Part shown: positions 46,701-55,889 of the stretch, one piece after another
How positions within the stretch are numbered: position 1 is the first letter of the stretch
Layout: every line of letters starts with the position of its first letter
Assembly: GCF_000350225.1 (NCBI RefSeq)
Contig: NW_005178758.1
Span: 186,001-250,000, forward strand
DNA from: Chondrus crispus
Taxonomy: Eukaryota; Rhodophyta; Florideophyceae; Gigartinales; Gigartinaceae
Reading direction: 5' to 3'
DNA: 64,000 nt
Translations under genes and position numbers: made by a program
Notes under the pieces: generated by a model
The model's database searches: none
What the model saw: only the letters and a program-made list of their open reading frames with translations
Told to the model about the DNA's origin: nothing

Positions 46701-48641
46701 ATGCGGTTGTTTCCGGCGAAAGCGCCGCTTGAATTTGTCTCCATAGACATACTCGGAGAACTTCTCCGCACAAGACGAGGAAATCGATACCTCTTGGTCA
46801 TTACGGACCGTTTCTCTAAATTAACGCGGACTGTACCGCTCAAGAAGATTACCGCGTCTGAGATCGCGAAGAACTTTGTACACCATTGGGTATTTGTGTA
46901 CGGAGCTCCGTGTGAATTGCTGTCAGATAATGGAAAGCAGTTTACTGCGAGATTGTTCCAGGATATATGTGGGATCCTTGGAATAGAGAATCTATTTACC
47001 ACGACCTATCATCCTCAGGCTAACGGACAGGTTGAAAGATTCAACCGAACTATCCTAGCAAGCCTGAGACACTACGTAGCGGATCATCCGCGTGACTGGG
47101 ACCTTTTCGTTGACGCCTTAACATACGCGTACAACACGCAGGTCCACTCGAGCACTAAGCTCGCACCTTTTCAACTGGTTTTGTCCAGGCCTCCCCCGGC
47201 GCTCTCAATCAAATCAGAGCCTCGATTGGAATCGGTGCATGACACCGCAAAGTACCACGAGAAATGGAAAGCGTGGTTGCGTGGCTTGATGTCCACGGCG
47301 AAACTAGAACTGGGCAAATCCCAGGCGAGATACAAGCGCAACTTCGACGCGCGTATCCGCAAGCATGGACCGGAAATCCGGGAAGGTTCGTACGTATTTG
47401 TACGAAAGGAGTACTTCGGAAAAGATTCTCCGAAGCACAAATTGGCGCCGATCGCCGACGGACCTTATCGTGTCGTTAAACCCGTCCAGAAAGACGACGA
47501 CACGATTGTCGTCGAGATCGACGATACTCATGAACGGATCTCCCGTGATCGAGTTGTGTGGGCGCCAACACCGCAGCTCACACTATCTCAGCATTCTGCG
47601 ACACCAGAGGAAAGCACTCAGCCGGCACCAGAAGGTGGCGTAACGACCTCGAGTACAGTACGAGGTAATTCGACGCACCAATCGCCGCACACGGTGCTTT
47701 CTCATAATGCAACCGGATTGGCTGATTTGCCGCCGCCTCAAAAGGCGAGTTGGAACGGCCAATCACGGCCGAGAATTTTCACGAGGATAGCCTCGACAAC
47801 TTCCCCAACTGTGATGAGACCCTCATCAATGGAACACAAAACCACGGTCAAGACCGCGACAGACGTGCGAAAAGCAGTCTTCGGGGATGTAACCCCGCAC
47901 AATCTTAGCTCCTCGTCGAGGAATCCCGTGGAGATCCCAAAACTTCCACGCGCAGAAAGCTGCGAAGTTACCGCAGACCCCACGGTGCAGTTACCGCCGA
48001 AATCGGACGAGATTAAGAACACTGAACACAGTGCAGATTTTCCGCAAGAGTACAGTCCTCGACTCGTCGACGTCGAACAGCACGGAGAATCACCTCGGAT
48101 TTCAGACGAGCGTGACGAATCTCAGCCCGGCGTTCGGCCAATCGAAGACAACTTCTTCGCTCCAAACGAGGATTTACCTCGAGCCGAGTCCTCGTCGTCA
48201 TCAGAAGACAAAGGAAATCACTACAGTACGCGGAACACCGCGAAGAAACTCACTAAGGAACCCAGCGATGGCTCCAAAAGTTCTAGTGACGAGGACGAAC
48301 CTCGGAAACACAATCAGTCGAAATCTCGACAAGGAAAACGCGTCTCGTTCGCGAATGAAGACCCAATCGAAACTGGGCACAACGAGGAAATTCCTCGAAA
48401 TGATACCACGGCAAGGCCGGTCGATGACGTCACTCGACGAGAGTACGTCGTCGAGAAAGTGGAATCCCACGACTATAACGAAAAGGGAGAGCTCGTCTTC
48501 CTCATCAAATGGTATGGGTACCTCCAGAGTGACAACACATGGGAGCCCATGGAAAACTTACCGCGCAGTCTCGTTGTGAGATACTTTAAACGCGTGAAAC
48601 TGGGAATTCCCCAGAGCATTGACAATGCACAAGTGGGTTAA
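43668..48641 (+). CDS. Pol of element D: protease, RT, RNase H, integrase, chromodomain
   Basis: Same protein as in C with scattered substitutions and no breaks. The ATG used as a possible start in C is AGG here (next to the GTCGACTCTCC sequence near 43732), so Pol has no early ATG and must come from frameshifting out of the knuckle frame. DTGA of the protease is near 43980-43995, YLDD near 45356-45367, integrase D-D-E near 46745, 46925 and 47035, and the chromodomain near 48440-48600. The long Ser/Glu/Asp-rich linker before the chromodomain is unusual in length. Confidence 0.95.
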   Translation, partial: TLSCGEPRFGKLVGVHRPATGRSVDSPKVVRPRGAEPDPQTDVSVNSRDIPEDNRRRLGVPLHRPWRRARPSRRAEVLVMAKRNFKVYADIGATIGLLARKLTVLDTGAGPNFIRKSDVPESLGSKIRSAELPAIADANNNPVRTIGIVELIVRLGPRLVKVNFIVCERLAAPVILGCDFCDRFVEAIYPRRKEVELDDGTKVPITRRHLARPPNYPKLPQEQEFGKTHGRISPKIRVTERIQIPAQSQTWVSVVTDRSGVVCLQPTEKPYQRQGVLATNGIAQVEPSRPFRILIANFSRSSQTLAKNQVVAVALPHPTAVVPSHIQLSDLLGMTPEQGEALVAEESVGSQVVNVEADRSPTLEDINLDHLSLEYQARVRKLLDKFKSMWDGSLGEINTTEHFIDLLPGARPFASPPYRAGPRQRELEQEEVTRMLRAGVIEPAQSPWASPVVFVPKKDGSLRFCVDYRRLNAITVRDTYPLPRMDECIDSLGDASIFTTLDCNSGYWQIPVAERDRDKTAFTCHSGLFRFKRMPFGLTNAPAAFQRTLDILLSGFKWRTCLVYLDDVIIYSKDIDSHIRHVHEILTVLQHAGVTLKLKKCDFFTDTVTYLGHIIKPGRLEVDQSSVAALREAKHPRTQTELRAFLGLCNVYRRFVQNYSHVAGSLNKLLKKGQPTEIPPLNTEEDAAFRALIKAVTEPPVLSLPKPELPYSVDTDASEYQVGCALFQTHADGDRKPLGFWSRSLQNPEKNYSVSEKECLAVVWAITTLRTYLQFEKFVVHTDHSSLRWLMEINDPSGRLMRWRLRLSEFDFEVRYKKGRANTQADALSRLCTLGETKSDFDDEIPCFIADNTASALETDDIIDDKEFLESEYDLEDRILIAESPRVDETLLRTITIEELLRAQLGDTFCSQIRSRLNGGEVLPFSIDEDGILHRNVEGMPQVFIPFVLRARVLHLSHYSKLSAHPGGRKLYHSLRRHFYWPTVSVDCYTTVRNCVTCAKNRVKLRRNATHMRLFPAKAPLEFVSIDILGELLRTRRGNRYLLVITDRFSKLTRTVPLKKITASEIAKNFVHHWVFVYGAPCELLSDNGKQFTARLFQDICGILGIENLFTTTYHPQANGQVERFNRTILASLRHYVADHPRDWDLFVDALTYAYNTQVHSSTKLAPFQLVLSRPPPALSIKSEPRLESVHDTAKYHEKWKAWLRGLMSTAKLELGKSQARYKRNFDARIRKHGPEIREGSYVFVRKEYFGKDSPKHKLAPIADGPYRVVKPVQKDDDTIVVEIDDTHERISRDRVVWAPTPQLTLSQHSATPEESTQPAPEGGVTTSSTVRGNSTHQSPHTVLSHNATGLADLPPPQKASWNGQSRPRIFTRIASTTSPTVMRPSSMEHKTTVKTATDVRKAVFGDVTPHNLSSSSRNPVEIPKLPRAESCEVTADPTVQLPPKSDEIKNTEHSADFPQEYSPRLVDVEQHGESPRISDERDESQPGVRPIEDNFFAPNEDLPRAESSSSSEDKGNHYSTRNTAKKLTKEPSDGSKSSSDEDEPRKHNQSKSRQGKRVSFANEDPIETGHNEEIPRNDTTARPVDDVTRREYVVEKVESHDYNEKGELVFLIKWYGYLQSDNTWEPMENLPRSLVVRYFKRVKLGIPQSIDNAQVG
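43695..43701 (+). promoter_or_regulatory. Candidate -1 frameshift site G GGA AAC before TAG
   Basis: Codons TCG GGA AAC TAG in the knuckle frame; slipping back one base gives GGG AAA CTA in the pol frame. This is the canonical slippery class used in retroviral gag-pro shifts. Downstream G-rich and C-rich runs could fold, but no long stem is obvious. Confidence 0.7.
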
Positions 48642-48660
48642 TCCCAGAAACGCACTGGCT

Positions 48661-48666
48661 TTTATT
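48661..48666 (-). terminator. AATAAA polyadenylation signal of F1 (element D)
   Basis: Reverse-strand counterpart of 28350-28355; it lies between the pol and F1 stops. Confidence 0.5.
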
Positions 48667-48771
48667 GATCGATGAAGCCACCCCGCGAGATACGCAGACG
48701 GAAGAGGGCTAGTCCCTGACTCCCGTGACTACAGTATCTCTTGCGGGCAAATCGTGGAGATACCACGCTCA

Positions 48772-50325
48772 CTACTTATCGGCGTCACCGCCGTCATTGT
48801 CTTCCTCAGCGCCAACATCGCCGTCTTTCTGTGCATCTGCACTCGGCGGGCCCTTGAACATTCCCTGGGCAAGGCGCTGGAGAGACGCGAGGTCACCCTC
48901 GAGATCAGCTTCGGGAACACCAATCCCGCGCAGGAATTCTGCGATTATTTCGCGTTGGCTACGAGCCGAAGGTTCGGCGACGGATGTGGAAGGCGCAGTC
49001 GCAGATGCATCTGCTGCACTCGCATCGGCTTCATCAGTCTGTGCAGGTGGAGGACTACGCGGCTCGTCGCAACCCCCTTCATCCATGTCGACGTCATCGT
49101 CGCCTTTGTCATGAGGATCATCCTCGAATTCACCATCGCTGAAGTCAGCGTTGTACAGATACCCGGTCGGATGCCCAGGAGGCATGGGGCGCGGATTCTC
49201 GCGAAGATAACGTGCTTCTTCCGGTGAAATGACCGTACGGGTCCAGGGGTTAAACCATATAAAATCCCCGCACTTCGGATGCCGACGCCCTGGCGAAAAG
49301 TTGCGACGGAGATTGCTCCGCTTGTTGTTGCTCAAAGGAACCATACTGGGATCATCCCAACCAATGTCTTTGAGTATCACCAAAAGATGACGGAACTCGT
49401 CGTGATTATCGTCGCCACCAAGTACGTTGCGCAGATCGAGCTGGTCGAGGAGTTGCCTCGTTTTCGGGGAAAGCCACCACATTCGGTAGGTGTCATACAT
49501 TTCCCAAAGCCAGTTCACTGCAACCTTGGCGACGAACTCGGTGTACACCACCGTCCATAACCCGCTCCCGGGGTCGCTGATGATCTCAGACCCCAGGTAG
49601 CTGACGACCGGAGACAGCTCCGAAATGAAACCTTCGCAGACTTCAACCTGCGCCCATTGATGCGGGAGTTTCACATAGCACCGATAACGGTAAGTGGCTC
49701 TCATGAGGTCTACCTCGACATTTTGATACGGGACCAAGACATTGTGTCGGCAACGAGCACGACGTTCGAAGCGAATCTTGTCCCAGAACGCGGAGTTGCT
49801 GCGCTTGCGAAGATAGCGGAATTCCGCGCGAAGTTGGACGTCGAAGAGCAACGCAGCCTGGCGCCCTTGAGGTTCGAAACCGCGCCAGCTACTGTCCGTG
49901 CGAATCGCCGCGAGGCGAGCCACGTAATCGCGCTCTCCGTCCGTGCGGTATACCGCGATATCAACGCCGTGATCCGACGGGACGAGTTCTCGGCCGATGG
50001 TCCGCGTCATTCTCCGATAGCAGAGGCGCACCCATTCTTCGCGGGTTTTCTCAGGACTTCCCCCCGATCGCGTGAAAAGATAGTGCGCGGGGATGGCCCC
50101 TCGAAGACGCCAATCGGGAGTGTCGAGAACGTGAACGGGGAGTTCCCCGGGTAGATGAAACGCAGTCACGTACGGCGCGATGAGATCATGCTCGCGGAAG
50201 TAATCGCGGTCGAACCACGGAGCGCTGGCGAATAACCGCGGATCGTCTCGCGGGGACTTCCCCGAATATGCGGCAGGCGGTGGAAACGTTTTGGGCGCCG
50301 CCGGAGTGGCGTTGTCGCTTGCCAT
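48772..50325 (-). CDS. F1 antisense protein of element D (517 aa)
   Basis: Same gene as 26691-28244, intact, collinear and nearly identical. It runs against pol and ends 130 bp from it. Start ATG at 50325. The element's own PPT (50474-50480) and 3' LTR lie upstream of its start, so the LTR could act as its promoter from the reverse strand; a pyrimidine-rich stretch ending TTGCAG in the leader could be a splice acceptor. Function unknown. Confidence 0.85.
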   Translation of the reverse strand: MASDNATPAAPKTFPPPAAYSGKSPRDDPRLFASAPWFDRDYFREHDLIAPYVTAFHLPGELPVHVLDTPDWRLRGAIPAHYLFTRSGGSPEKTREEWVRLCYRRMTRTIGRELVPSDHGVDIAVYRTDGERDYVARLAAIRTDSSWRGFEPQGRQAALLFDVQLRAEFRYLRKRSNSAFWDKIRFERRARCRHNVLVPYQNVEVDLMRATYRYRCYVKLPHQWAQVEVCEGFISELSPVVSYLGSEIISDPGSGLWTVVYTEFVAKVAVNWLWEMYDTYRMWWLSPKTRQLLDQLDLRNVLGGDDNHDEFRHLLVILKDIGWDDPSMVPLSNNKRSNLRRNFSPGRRHPKCGDFIWFNPWTRTVISPEEARYLRENPRPMPPGHPTGYLYNADFSDGEFEDDPHDKGDDDVDMDEGGCDEPRSPPPAQTDEADASAADASATAPSTSVAEPSARSQREIIAEFLRGIGVPEADLEGDLASLQRLAQGMFKGPPSADAQKDGDVGAEEDNDGGDADK

Positions 50326-50473
50326 GATGCTGCGAGGAATACCTCGATGATACAGTACGCCTGCGAGCGTGAACGAAGAGTACCAGGGAAATCCCTGCAA
50401 TGTGGAAGATGGAAGAAAAGGAAGAAGTGCAAGCGCACGAGTACAGTGGACACCGGCAGCCTCCACTCTTAAC

Positions 50474-50480
50474 GGGGGGG
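50474..50480 (+). promoter_or_regulatory. Polypurine tract of element D
   Basis: Seven Gs in AACGGGGGGGATA, abutting the 3' LTR. Confidence 0.8.
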
Positions 50481-50483
50481 ATA

Positions 50484-51033
50484 TGTGGCGCAACGCGTCC
50501 ATGCCGCATGGCATTGCTGGCAATCCAAAAATTGCAATTTTTGGGCTCGCGTGTACACGTGTGGGCGGAATCCTCGCGGAGGTACCGCTGTCCTCCGTGC
50601 TGACATTACAGAGCTTACAGACCCTTTCCTAACAGTAGTATGATAGACACGCCGCCGTCGGCGCCCCTCGACACGTGTACGTGTGCGGACCACCGCGACC
50701 TCAATCCGGCACTCCATTAGTATATAGGGTAGTACGGTAGCACCACCCTAGTAAACCCAACCAAGTCCGGCCTCTACAGCTCAGTGCCCCCTAATATTGC
50801 ACGGTGAACTCACCGACGGTATAGGCGCCAAGCGCGAGTGTACGCTGACTTCACCAACAGCTCCCTTTACTTCCCCTCCTATCCCTATCCGCCCTACTGG
50901 CTGTCTACAGTCCGGTCAGTCCGGGGTACTTTCGGAGCTTGTCTCCACTCTACCACTACCGCAGTCATACTGCGTCGCTACCCACCGCGCCCGAACTCGC
51001 GGAGTAGTTCGCCGAACTCGGCGTTGCACTACA
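50484..51033 (+). repeat. 3' LTR of element D (550 bp)
   Basis: Matches 40999-41548 except two visible substitutions (CTTTCCTAACAG against CTTCCCTGACAG). Confidence 0.95.
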
Positions 51034-51734
51034 AGCACATACCTCTGCTTGTACGCGTGCTTCAAGCACGCATGAAGTTCATGCGTAGCCACAAGCACAA
51101 GGTGGAGACAGCGCAGCCACGTGTACTACCGTATGGACTACGTCCCGATTGGTTACAGTAGATTATAAGGAAGTACTATAGAGGCGTAGAAATCAGTGTA
51201 ATAGAAGTGTCAGCCGGGGGAGTCTCAGCCTGCACACGTGGTGCGCGCTCTGACACGAGTACCGGTGACAGGAGCGTAGCCACGTGTGCCGCTATGCAGA
51301 TCACTCCCCGGTGGAGTACAGAAGAGGTACTCGCCTGTAGTGATCCAAAGTAGAAGTGGATGACTACTGTACCCGGGCGGCGGAGGTGGACGTACTTAGG
51401 GACCGAGGCAGTACGCCCCCACAGTAAGGGGGGCAGCGACCCCTCGAGCGAGAACCTAGCGGGGACTTGGAAAAGAGAACAAGCAAACCATCCCGCGTGG
51501 GTCGTCCCTTACGGCCTCTTGGCGTCCGTTCCCTAGATTGGTTGGTCTACCCTCAGGTGGCAGCGTTCGCCCATTGAGCCCTCTCCCTTTCCGGGTTCGT
51601 AGTTCTATTCGCCTGTTTTTTGGAGTCATATCCGCAGCCCTCGAGAGAGGTTGGTGGTGTCGTAATCTACCTCTACCGTGGACACCCCTTCCGCCTCGGC
51701 CTAATATCGATCCGGAAGGATACATATTATTTCA
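51034..51734. other. Right flank of element D; no gene recognised
   Basis: Begins AGCACATACC, unrelated to the left flank. It contains CACGTG words and G-runs and could be a decayed LTR of the element that carried the F1-like gene to its right, but no LTR ends were found. Confidence 0.4.
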
Positions 51735-53036
51735 GTGGCTAATGACGCCATGACCTGGGCGCGCAGGATTCTTCCTCTTAATTTCCGACGTATGAAACGT
51801 GGGAACATCCCCTTCTTCCAGCGCACTGTCCGACTCGAACGTAAAATGAGATCGAAGGCGGGATACTTCTTAACTTACCAAATAGTCGAAGCGGGGGAAA
51901 TTGCTCGGTCTCATAGCACAAACCAGTACCAGCAAATCCCCTCCTGGTGGGGTCAATCCGAGGTCTGCCAAGGATTTTGGGCAGAGCTCGGTCCCATTCT
52001 CACGTATTTTGGAAGCTATCTGAACGATGCTTGTCACGGGTTGTGGTTTGTCTTTTTGTCAGAGTGGTGTGTGAAGGTAACCGCCACCCTGCTTTGGGAG
52101 GCATGTCATTGCTAGCGGCTGTGGCACCTTCTTCCCAAGCTCGTCAAGCTCATGCCCCATTTAGTATACATTGTCCCCTTAGGCGGAGGTGACACCGACT
52201 TCGAACTGCACTGCCTGCTCGATAAGATTTCCAAGGTCGATTGGGACAGCGTTCTACCGCACAACTCCTCAGGGTCCTTCAGAAAGCGACGTTTCTCCCT
52301 TTGTATCGGGCGGAGTCACAGTGCTGCCGGTGCCTTCGTCTGGTTGAACCTCTGGACGTCGACGTTGTGCTCACCCTCAGAAACCCGGCTGACTCGACAA
52401 TGTGGTAGTCAAATTTCCACTCCCGAGGCAGTGGTCGAACACGGCGTGGATCCCCGGGCAGAGAACGTATGCCCTCGACTGTCAGCCGCGTCATATCCTC
52501 ATGCCGCGGTACAACCTTCCATTCGTCACGTGCAGTCTCCGGCGTCTCGTCTCACTGAGCCGGCCTCGCCTACAAATCCACCTGCCCGCCTTCGATCTCA
52601 GCCAGCTCCTTCACAACCACACCTCCCCCCGGTGTGTCCAGCCGTACCCGAAGCTCCTTCTGACGTGGTGCTTCCCGGTACCAACTCGAGGGTAAACCTC
52701 TCAGTCCGAGTAGTGTCGTCGTCTAACGTGGCTCCGACCCCACGTCCGACTTACCATTGCGCGAGGAATGGCCCCTTACTCCTACCATGGGTCTCCCGCC
52801 ATCCTCAGTTCCTAAAAAATAATCCTGCCTCTGGCGTCTATCATCGCCTGCTTCTTGCTCACGGCGTGAAGGAAGGGACCCTCTACAGTCCAACTCTGGA
52901 AGATCTACAAGTTCGTGCCCGGCTGATTACTTCTCAGCCGAAGGAAGGATCTTCCGGTGTCCTGCTCCCTTCATACTCCACCTGCAGCAGACCCATCACG
53001 TCGATCTCCGCCTCCATTCCCCTTCAGGGTCAATAA
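51735..53036 (+). pseudogene. Diverged, broken F1 homologue
   Basis: Two frames together match the F1 core in order. The first (51735-52115) has GQSEVCQGFWAELGPIL and GLWFVFLSEWCVKVTATLLW, against AQVEVCEGFISELSPVV and GLWTVVYTEFVAKVAVNWLW in F1. The second (from about 52190) has LLDKISKVDWDSVLPHN and GRSHSAAGAFVWLNLWTST, against RRHPKCGDFIWFNPWTRT. A frameshift near 52115-52190 separates them. Identity is roughly a third, so this comes from an old or distant element in minus orientation. The tail is Ser/Pro-rich, and AATAAA overlaps the stop (53032-53037). Confidence 0.75.
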
Positions 53037-53227
53037 AAGGTGATCCTCTGCGTATCCGTTGTCCTTTCGAATTCCTCCTCTTTTCCTCCGTGCGTCCCGC
53101 CCCTGCGTTTGCATTCCCTTATCATCGACTTCCTCCTGTTTTTTCTGGCGTACCGTCACCGCGGTCGCATTCCTCTCATTGTAAATTCCCTCCTCCTTTC
53201 CCTCGTCTCATTTCCCACATGTGGGAC

Positions 53228-53253
53228 GACCGTCGGTCTGCAGACCGACGGTC
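53228..53253. repeat. Perfect 26-bp palindrome
   Basis: GACCGTCGGTCTG followed by its exact reverse complement CAGACCGACGGTC, with no loop. Confidence 0.85.
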
Positions 53254-53989
53254 ATCGGACCATGTCATTATTTTCACTCTTCTGATTGCATGTCCTCTCA
53301 TGCCTCACCTTCTTACTGTATCCCTGCTCGCGTAGATTCCTCATCGAACGACCATATCGGATTCCGACGGCGGTTCCCGCCAGTCCCTGACTCACCATCT
53401 CATCGACGTTCCAAATCTCCAATCGTTCCTTCTTTCACTGATTACTGTTACGCATTGAACTTCCGCAATGTGGATGTTTCTCAGCCGTGTTTGAGCTATC
53501 CTCTAAGAGAAATGATGTATATTTTTGACTCCCTTTCAGCTTTTTTGGGGCTGCGTCAGCCACATCCTCATTCTTTGGTGCGAACGCCAAGAACAGTCAT
53601 GCAATAAAAATATCAAACGGGGGGCGGATGTCTGGCTTGATGTCCTGTGTTTGTCACGCCCTGTACACATCGAAAAGCGGAGCCATACTGAGAGTATTGT
53701 AGAGACGAGCATCACCGTCCAGAATTTTGATACCGTCCCGTACGCCTCGTCGCTCGGACGGTATATGTTCAAGGTAGTATCTACTCTCCGTGCCGTCCTT
53801 CCCTTATTTACCTTCGCGTTCTGATGTGACGTCAGGGCTTCTCAACTTTTGACAGACGACCGCGAATTGCGGGAGTGGTCCCCCGGCAGTGCCACATCAC
53901 GCAGAATCGCGGTGCACAGGTCCAGTTACAAGCACGAAGCCAAAAACTCCCGGAGCAGGGGCGGTCGGGTAGCCCAACAGGCACGCAGG
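53254..53989. other. No gene recognised
   Basis: Only short frames without motifs. Some 3'-UTR-like sequence with GCAATAAAAA near 53600. Confidence 0.35.
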
Positions 53990-54270
53990 AAGTACGAACT
54001 GACACGAGCAGATTCGGAGGTAGTACTCGGGTGGGCGAAGGCGCAAAGCACAGAGTGCACACAGACAGAGACATGCTCGATGATAGGAATCAGGTGAGTG
54101 GGAGCGCGAGGCCGGCACCGCACACATACACAAACAGGGTCGGTCGTGGCTGTCCGGGGCACCGGCTGCGCACACAGACACAGACAGGATCTGTGGTGGG
54201 GGCAGCGATGGCGGGGGACGAGGCCAGCAGCCCACACAGACACGGCAGGATCGGCGCTGGTGGTTCGAAG
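53990..54270. repeat. Degenerate tandem repeats with CACACAGACACAGACAGG
   Basis: Three to four imperfect units of 55-70 bp, each with a CACA(C/G)A-rich start followed by a GG(A/G)TC(G/T)G...GTGG end. Non-coding by appearance. Confidence 0.5.
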
Positions 54271-54389
54271 GAAGCAAGGAGATCTATGGGAGGTAAAGCA
54301 AGTGAGAAAGTGGGTGCGGGAGGTGTGTAGGAGGGGAGTGTTGATAACGGGTGAAGCTGGTGCGTTATAAGGCTGATGCTTTGGGTGCA

Positions 54390-54535
54390 CTTCGTGAAAT
54401 GCGATCTTGATCCTCACGCTGTCGTGCGTGAATTCACGCTTGACGTCGTGAAAATCACGTGTCGCCGCATGATTCACGCAAACGCACGCAGATTCACGAC
54501 GTGCTACCGTGATGAAAAATATTCACGCAGCCTGC
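54390..54535. repeat. Cluster of ATTCACG/CGTGAA words in both orientations
   Basis: At least eight copies of TTCACG, CGTGAA, ATCACG or CGTGAT within ~150 bp. Dense subterminal repeats like this are found at the ends of some cut-and-paste transposons, where transposase binds. Confidence 0.5.
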
Positions 54536-54691
54536 ACGGAGCTATGTTACGGGCAGTGCAAACCGTGCTCCGTACTTCAAAGTGTTAGAAATGTGGAAAT
54601 GACTGAAAAAGTAAGAGTCGGACGCAACAAAAATGAGACCGGACACTGTTCAAATTGTTTGCTGCGGGACATCTTTACCGATTTTGTCGCA

Positions 54692-54746
54692 CACCAAAGG
54701 AACTGGTCAGCGCTGTAACTTACAGCGCTGACCAGTTCCTTTGGTG
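54692..54746. repeat. Perfect 27-bp inverted repeat with 1-base centre
   Basis: CACCAAAGGAACTGGTCAGC...TAA, one C, then the exact complement TTACAGCGCTGACCAGTTCC...GTG. It may be a small foldback element or two transposon ends head-to-head. Confidence 0.85.
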
Positions 54747-55044
54747 CTAAACATTGTGCCAATACTTCCCTCTCCATACATGACAAAAGAACCCCTAGGG
54801 CTGAGGATGTGCTATTTAAAGCTTTCCCATCCTTCTACGCTACTGAAACGTTTGGTAATATATACAATCGTATTCGTGAACGGGTCATTCTAGCTTCTGA
54901 ACAACGGGAAACGACGTTTGCCATTTATGATGTGTGTGGAACAAGTACATTATTCGTCCTAGCGTTTGCCGCTGTGTGCAATATTTGCATGGATACTCGC
55001 TGAGGAGTCGGGATATTCGTTTCTGACACGACGACAGGCGCCGA

Positions 55045-55376
55045 ATGAACACCCTAGTTGCTTGCAAGGAATGCCCGACATGGGAAACACCAACATCCTC
55101 AGAGGTATATGTCGATGGAAATATTATTTTGCACTCTTCTTTGACGCAGGGCAAAATCATCCATAATATATCGATCTGCGTCAAAATGTGCTTTGGAGAT
55201 GGACCAGCGACATACCTAGTTTGCACAGCAAAGTAAGTTCTTATATGTTTACTTCTGAAAGATGAATCCACAATTCTGGTCTTTGCAGATATTCGAATTG
55301 CTCCAAACAAGGTCGGGCTATTGTTTGGCAAAAGAAACATGAAATTCCTACACATGAATTTCGATTTGGGAAATGA
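55045..55376 (+). CDS. Hypothetical small protein with one 56-nt intron
   Basis: Exon 1 55045-55232, intron 55233-55288 (GTAAGTTCTT...CTTTGCAG), exon 2 55289-55376. The join is in frame and keeps a Cys-rich protein: CKECPTW, KMCFGDGPATYLVCTAKYSN, CSKQGRAIVW. The sequence before 55045 could hold an earlier exon. The Cys pattern may bind metal. No family recognised. Confidence 0.35.
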
Positions 55377-55586
55377 TGCCTTCCCATTTGGTGATCTCAA
55401 ATGTCCATCCCGTATGCTCGATGCTGGGCATTAACTCATCATGTTGGACTACCCAAAAGCATCGGTCAAAACGAAACTTTTATTGATGTTCCATCCTTAT
55501 ACCAGCACAAAGGGCCCTCCACTGCCTTCATGTATGAAAACATGTCTCAGTAGCTGTCTGAGGCAGAGCGTTCGGTTACAGACGCT

Positions 55587-55889
55587 GTGTCTGTGGCTTC
55601 CATAAGCGACCTTTACCGGAAACTCGGCTGTCCGTCAGATTTTGGTCTAAAGCTCTTCATCCATGACTCACAGACCGATGCGTTACCCGTAGATCAAATT
55701 GCAGCCGTCGAAAGGCATATTTGCAAGCTTTGCGGATATCAGATCGCAGCCTCGCCGAGACCGACCGTAACACTTCCAAATTATCGGAGGCCTGGAAGGA
55801 CATTAAGCACGTACATAGGTTCATTTAGATTCCCTAATGCAAAGAATCAACTCAAAGCTCTACTAAGATTGACACATTTTCCTTCCTGA
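55587..55889 (+). CDS. Hypothetical protein, possibly part of the same gene
   Basis: 100-aa frame (ISDLYRKLGCPSDFGLKLF, CKLCGYQIAASP) with normal-looking composition and no known motif. It may be an exon of a longer gene beginning near 55045, or nothing. Confidence 0.2.
   Translation: MSVASISDLYRKLGCPSDFGLKLFIHDSQTDALPVDQIAAVERHICKLCGYQIAASPRPTVTLPNYRRPGRTLSTYIGSFRFPNAKNQLKALLRLTHFPS

Larger units (their letters stand above)
40999..51033 (+). mobile_element. Element D: full-length gypsy chromovirus with antisense gene (10,035 bp)
   Basis: Near-identical inverted counterpart of element C; from gag to the 3' LTR the two are collinear without length change, and the leaders differ by 2 bases. 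The LTRs differ from each other at two visible positions. Flanks do not match: ACTAG on the left (in element E RT) and AGCAC on the right, so the two ends do not come from one simple insertion. Confidence 0.95.

Noticed and set aside
54692..54760. Helitron 3' end (hairpin followed by CTAA)
   Set aside because: The stem is far longer than usual, sits directly on CTAA, and no Rep/helicase gene or TC 5' end was seen.
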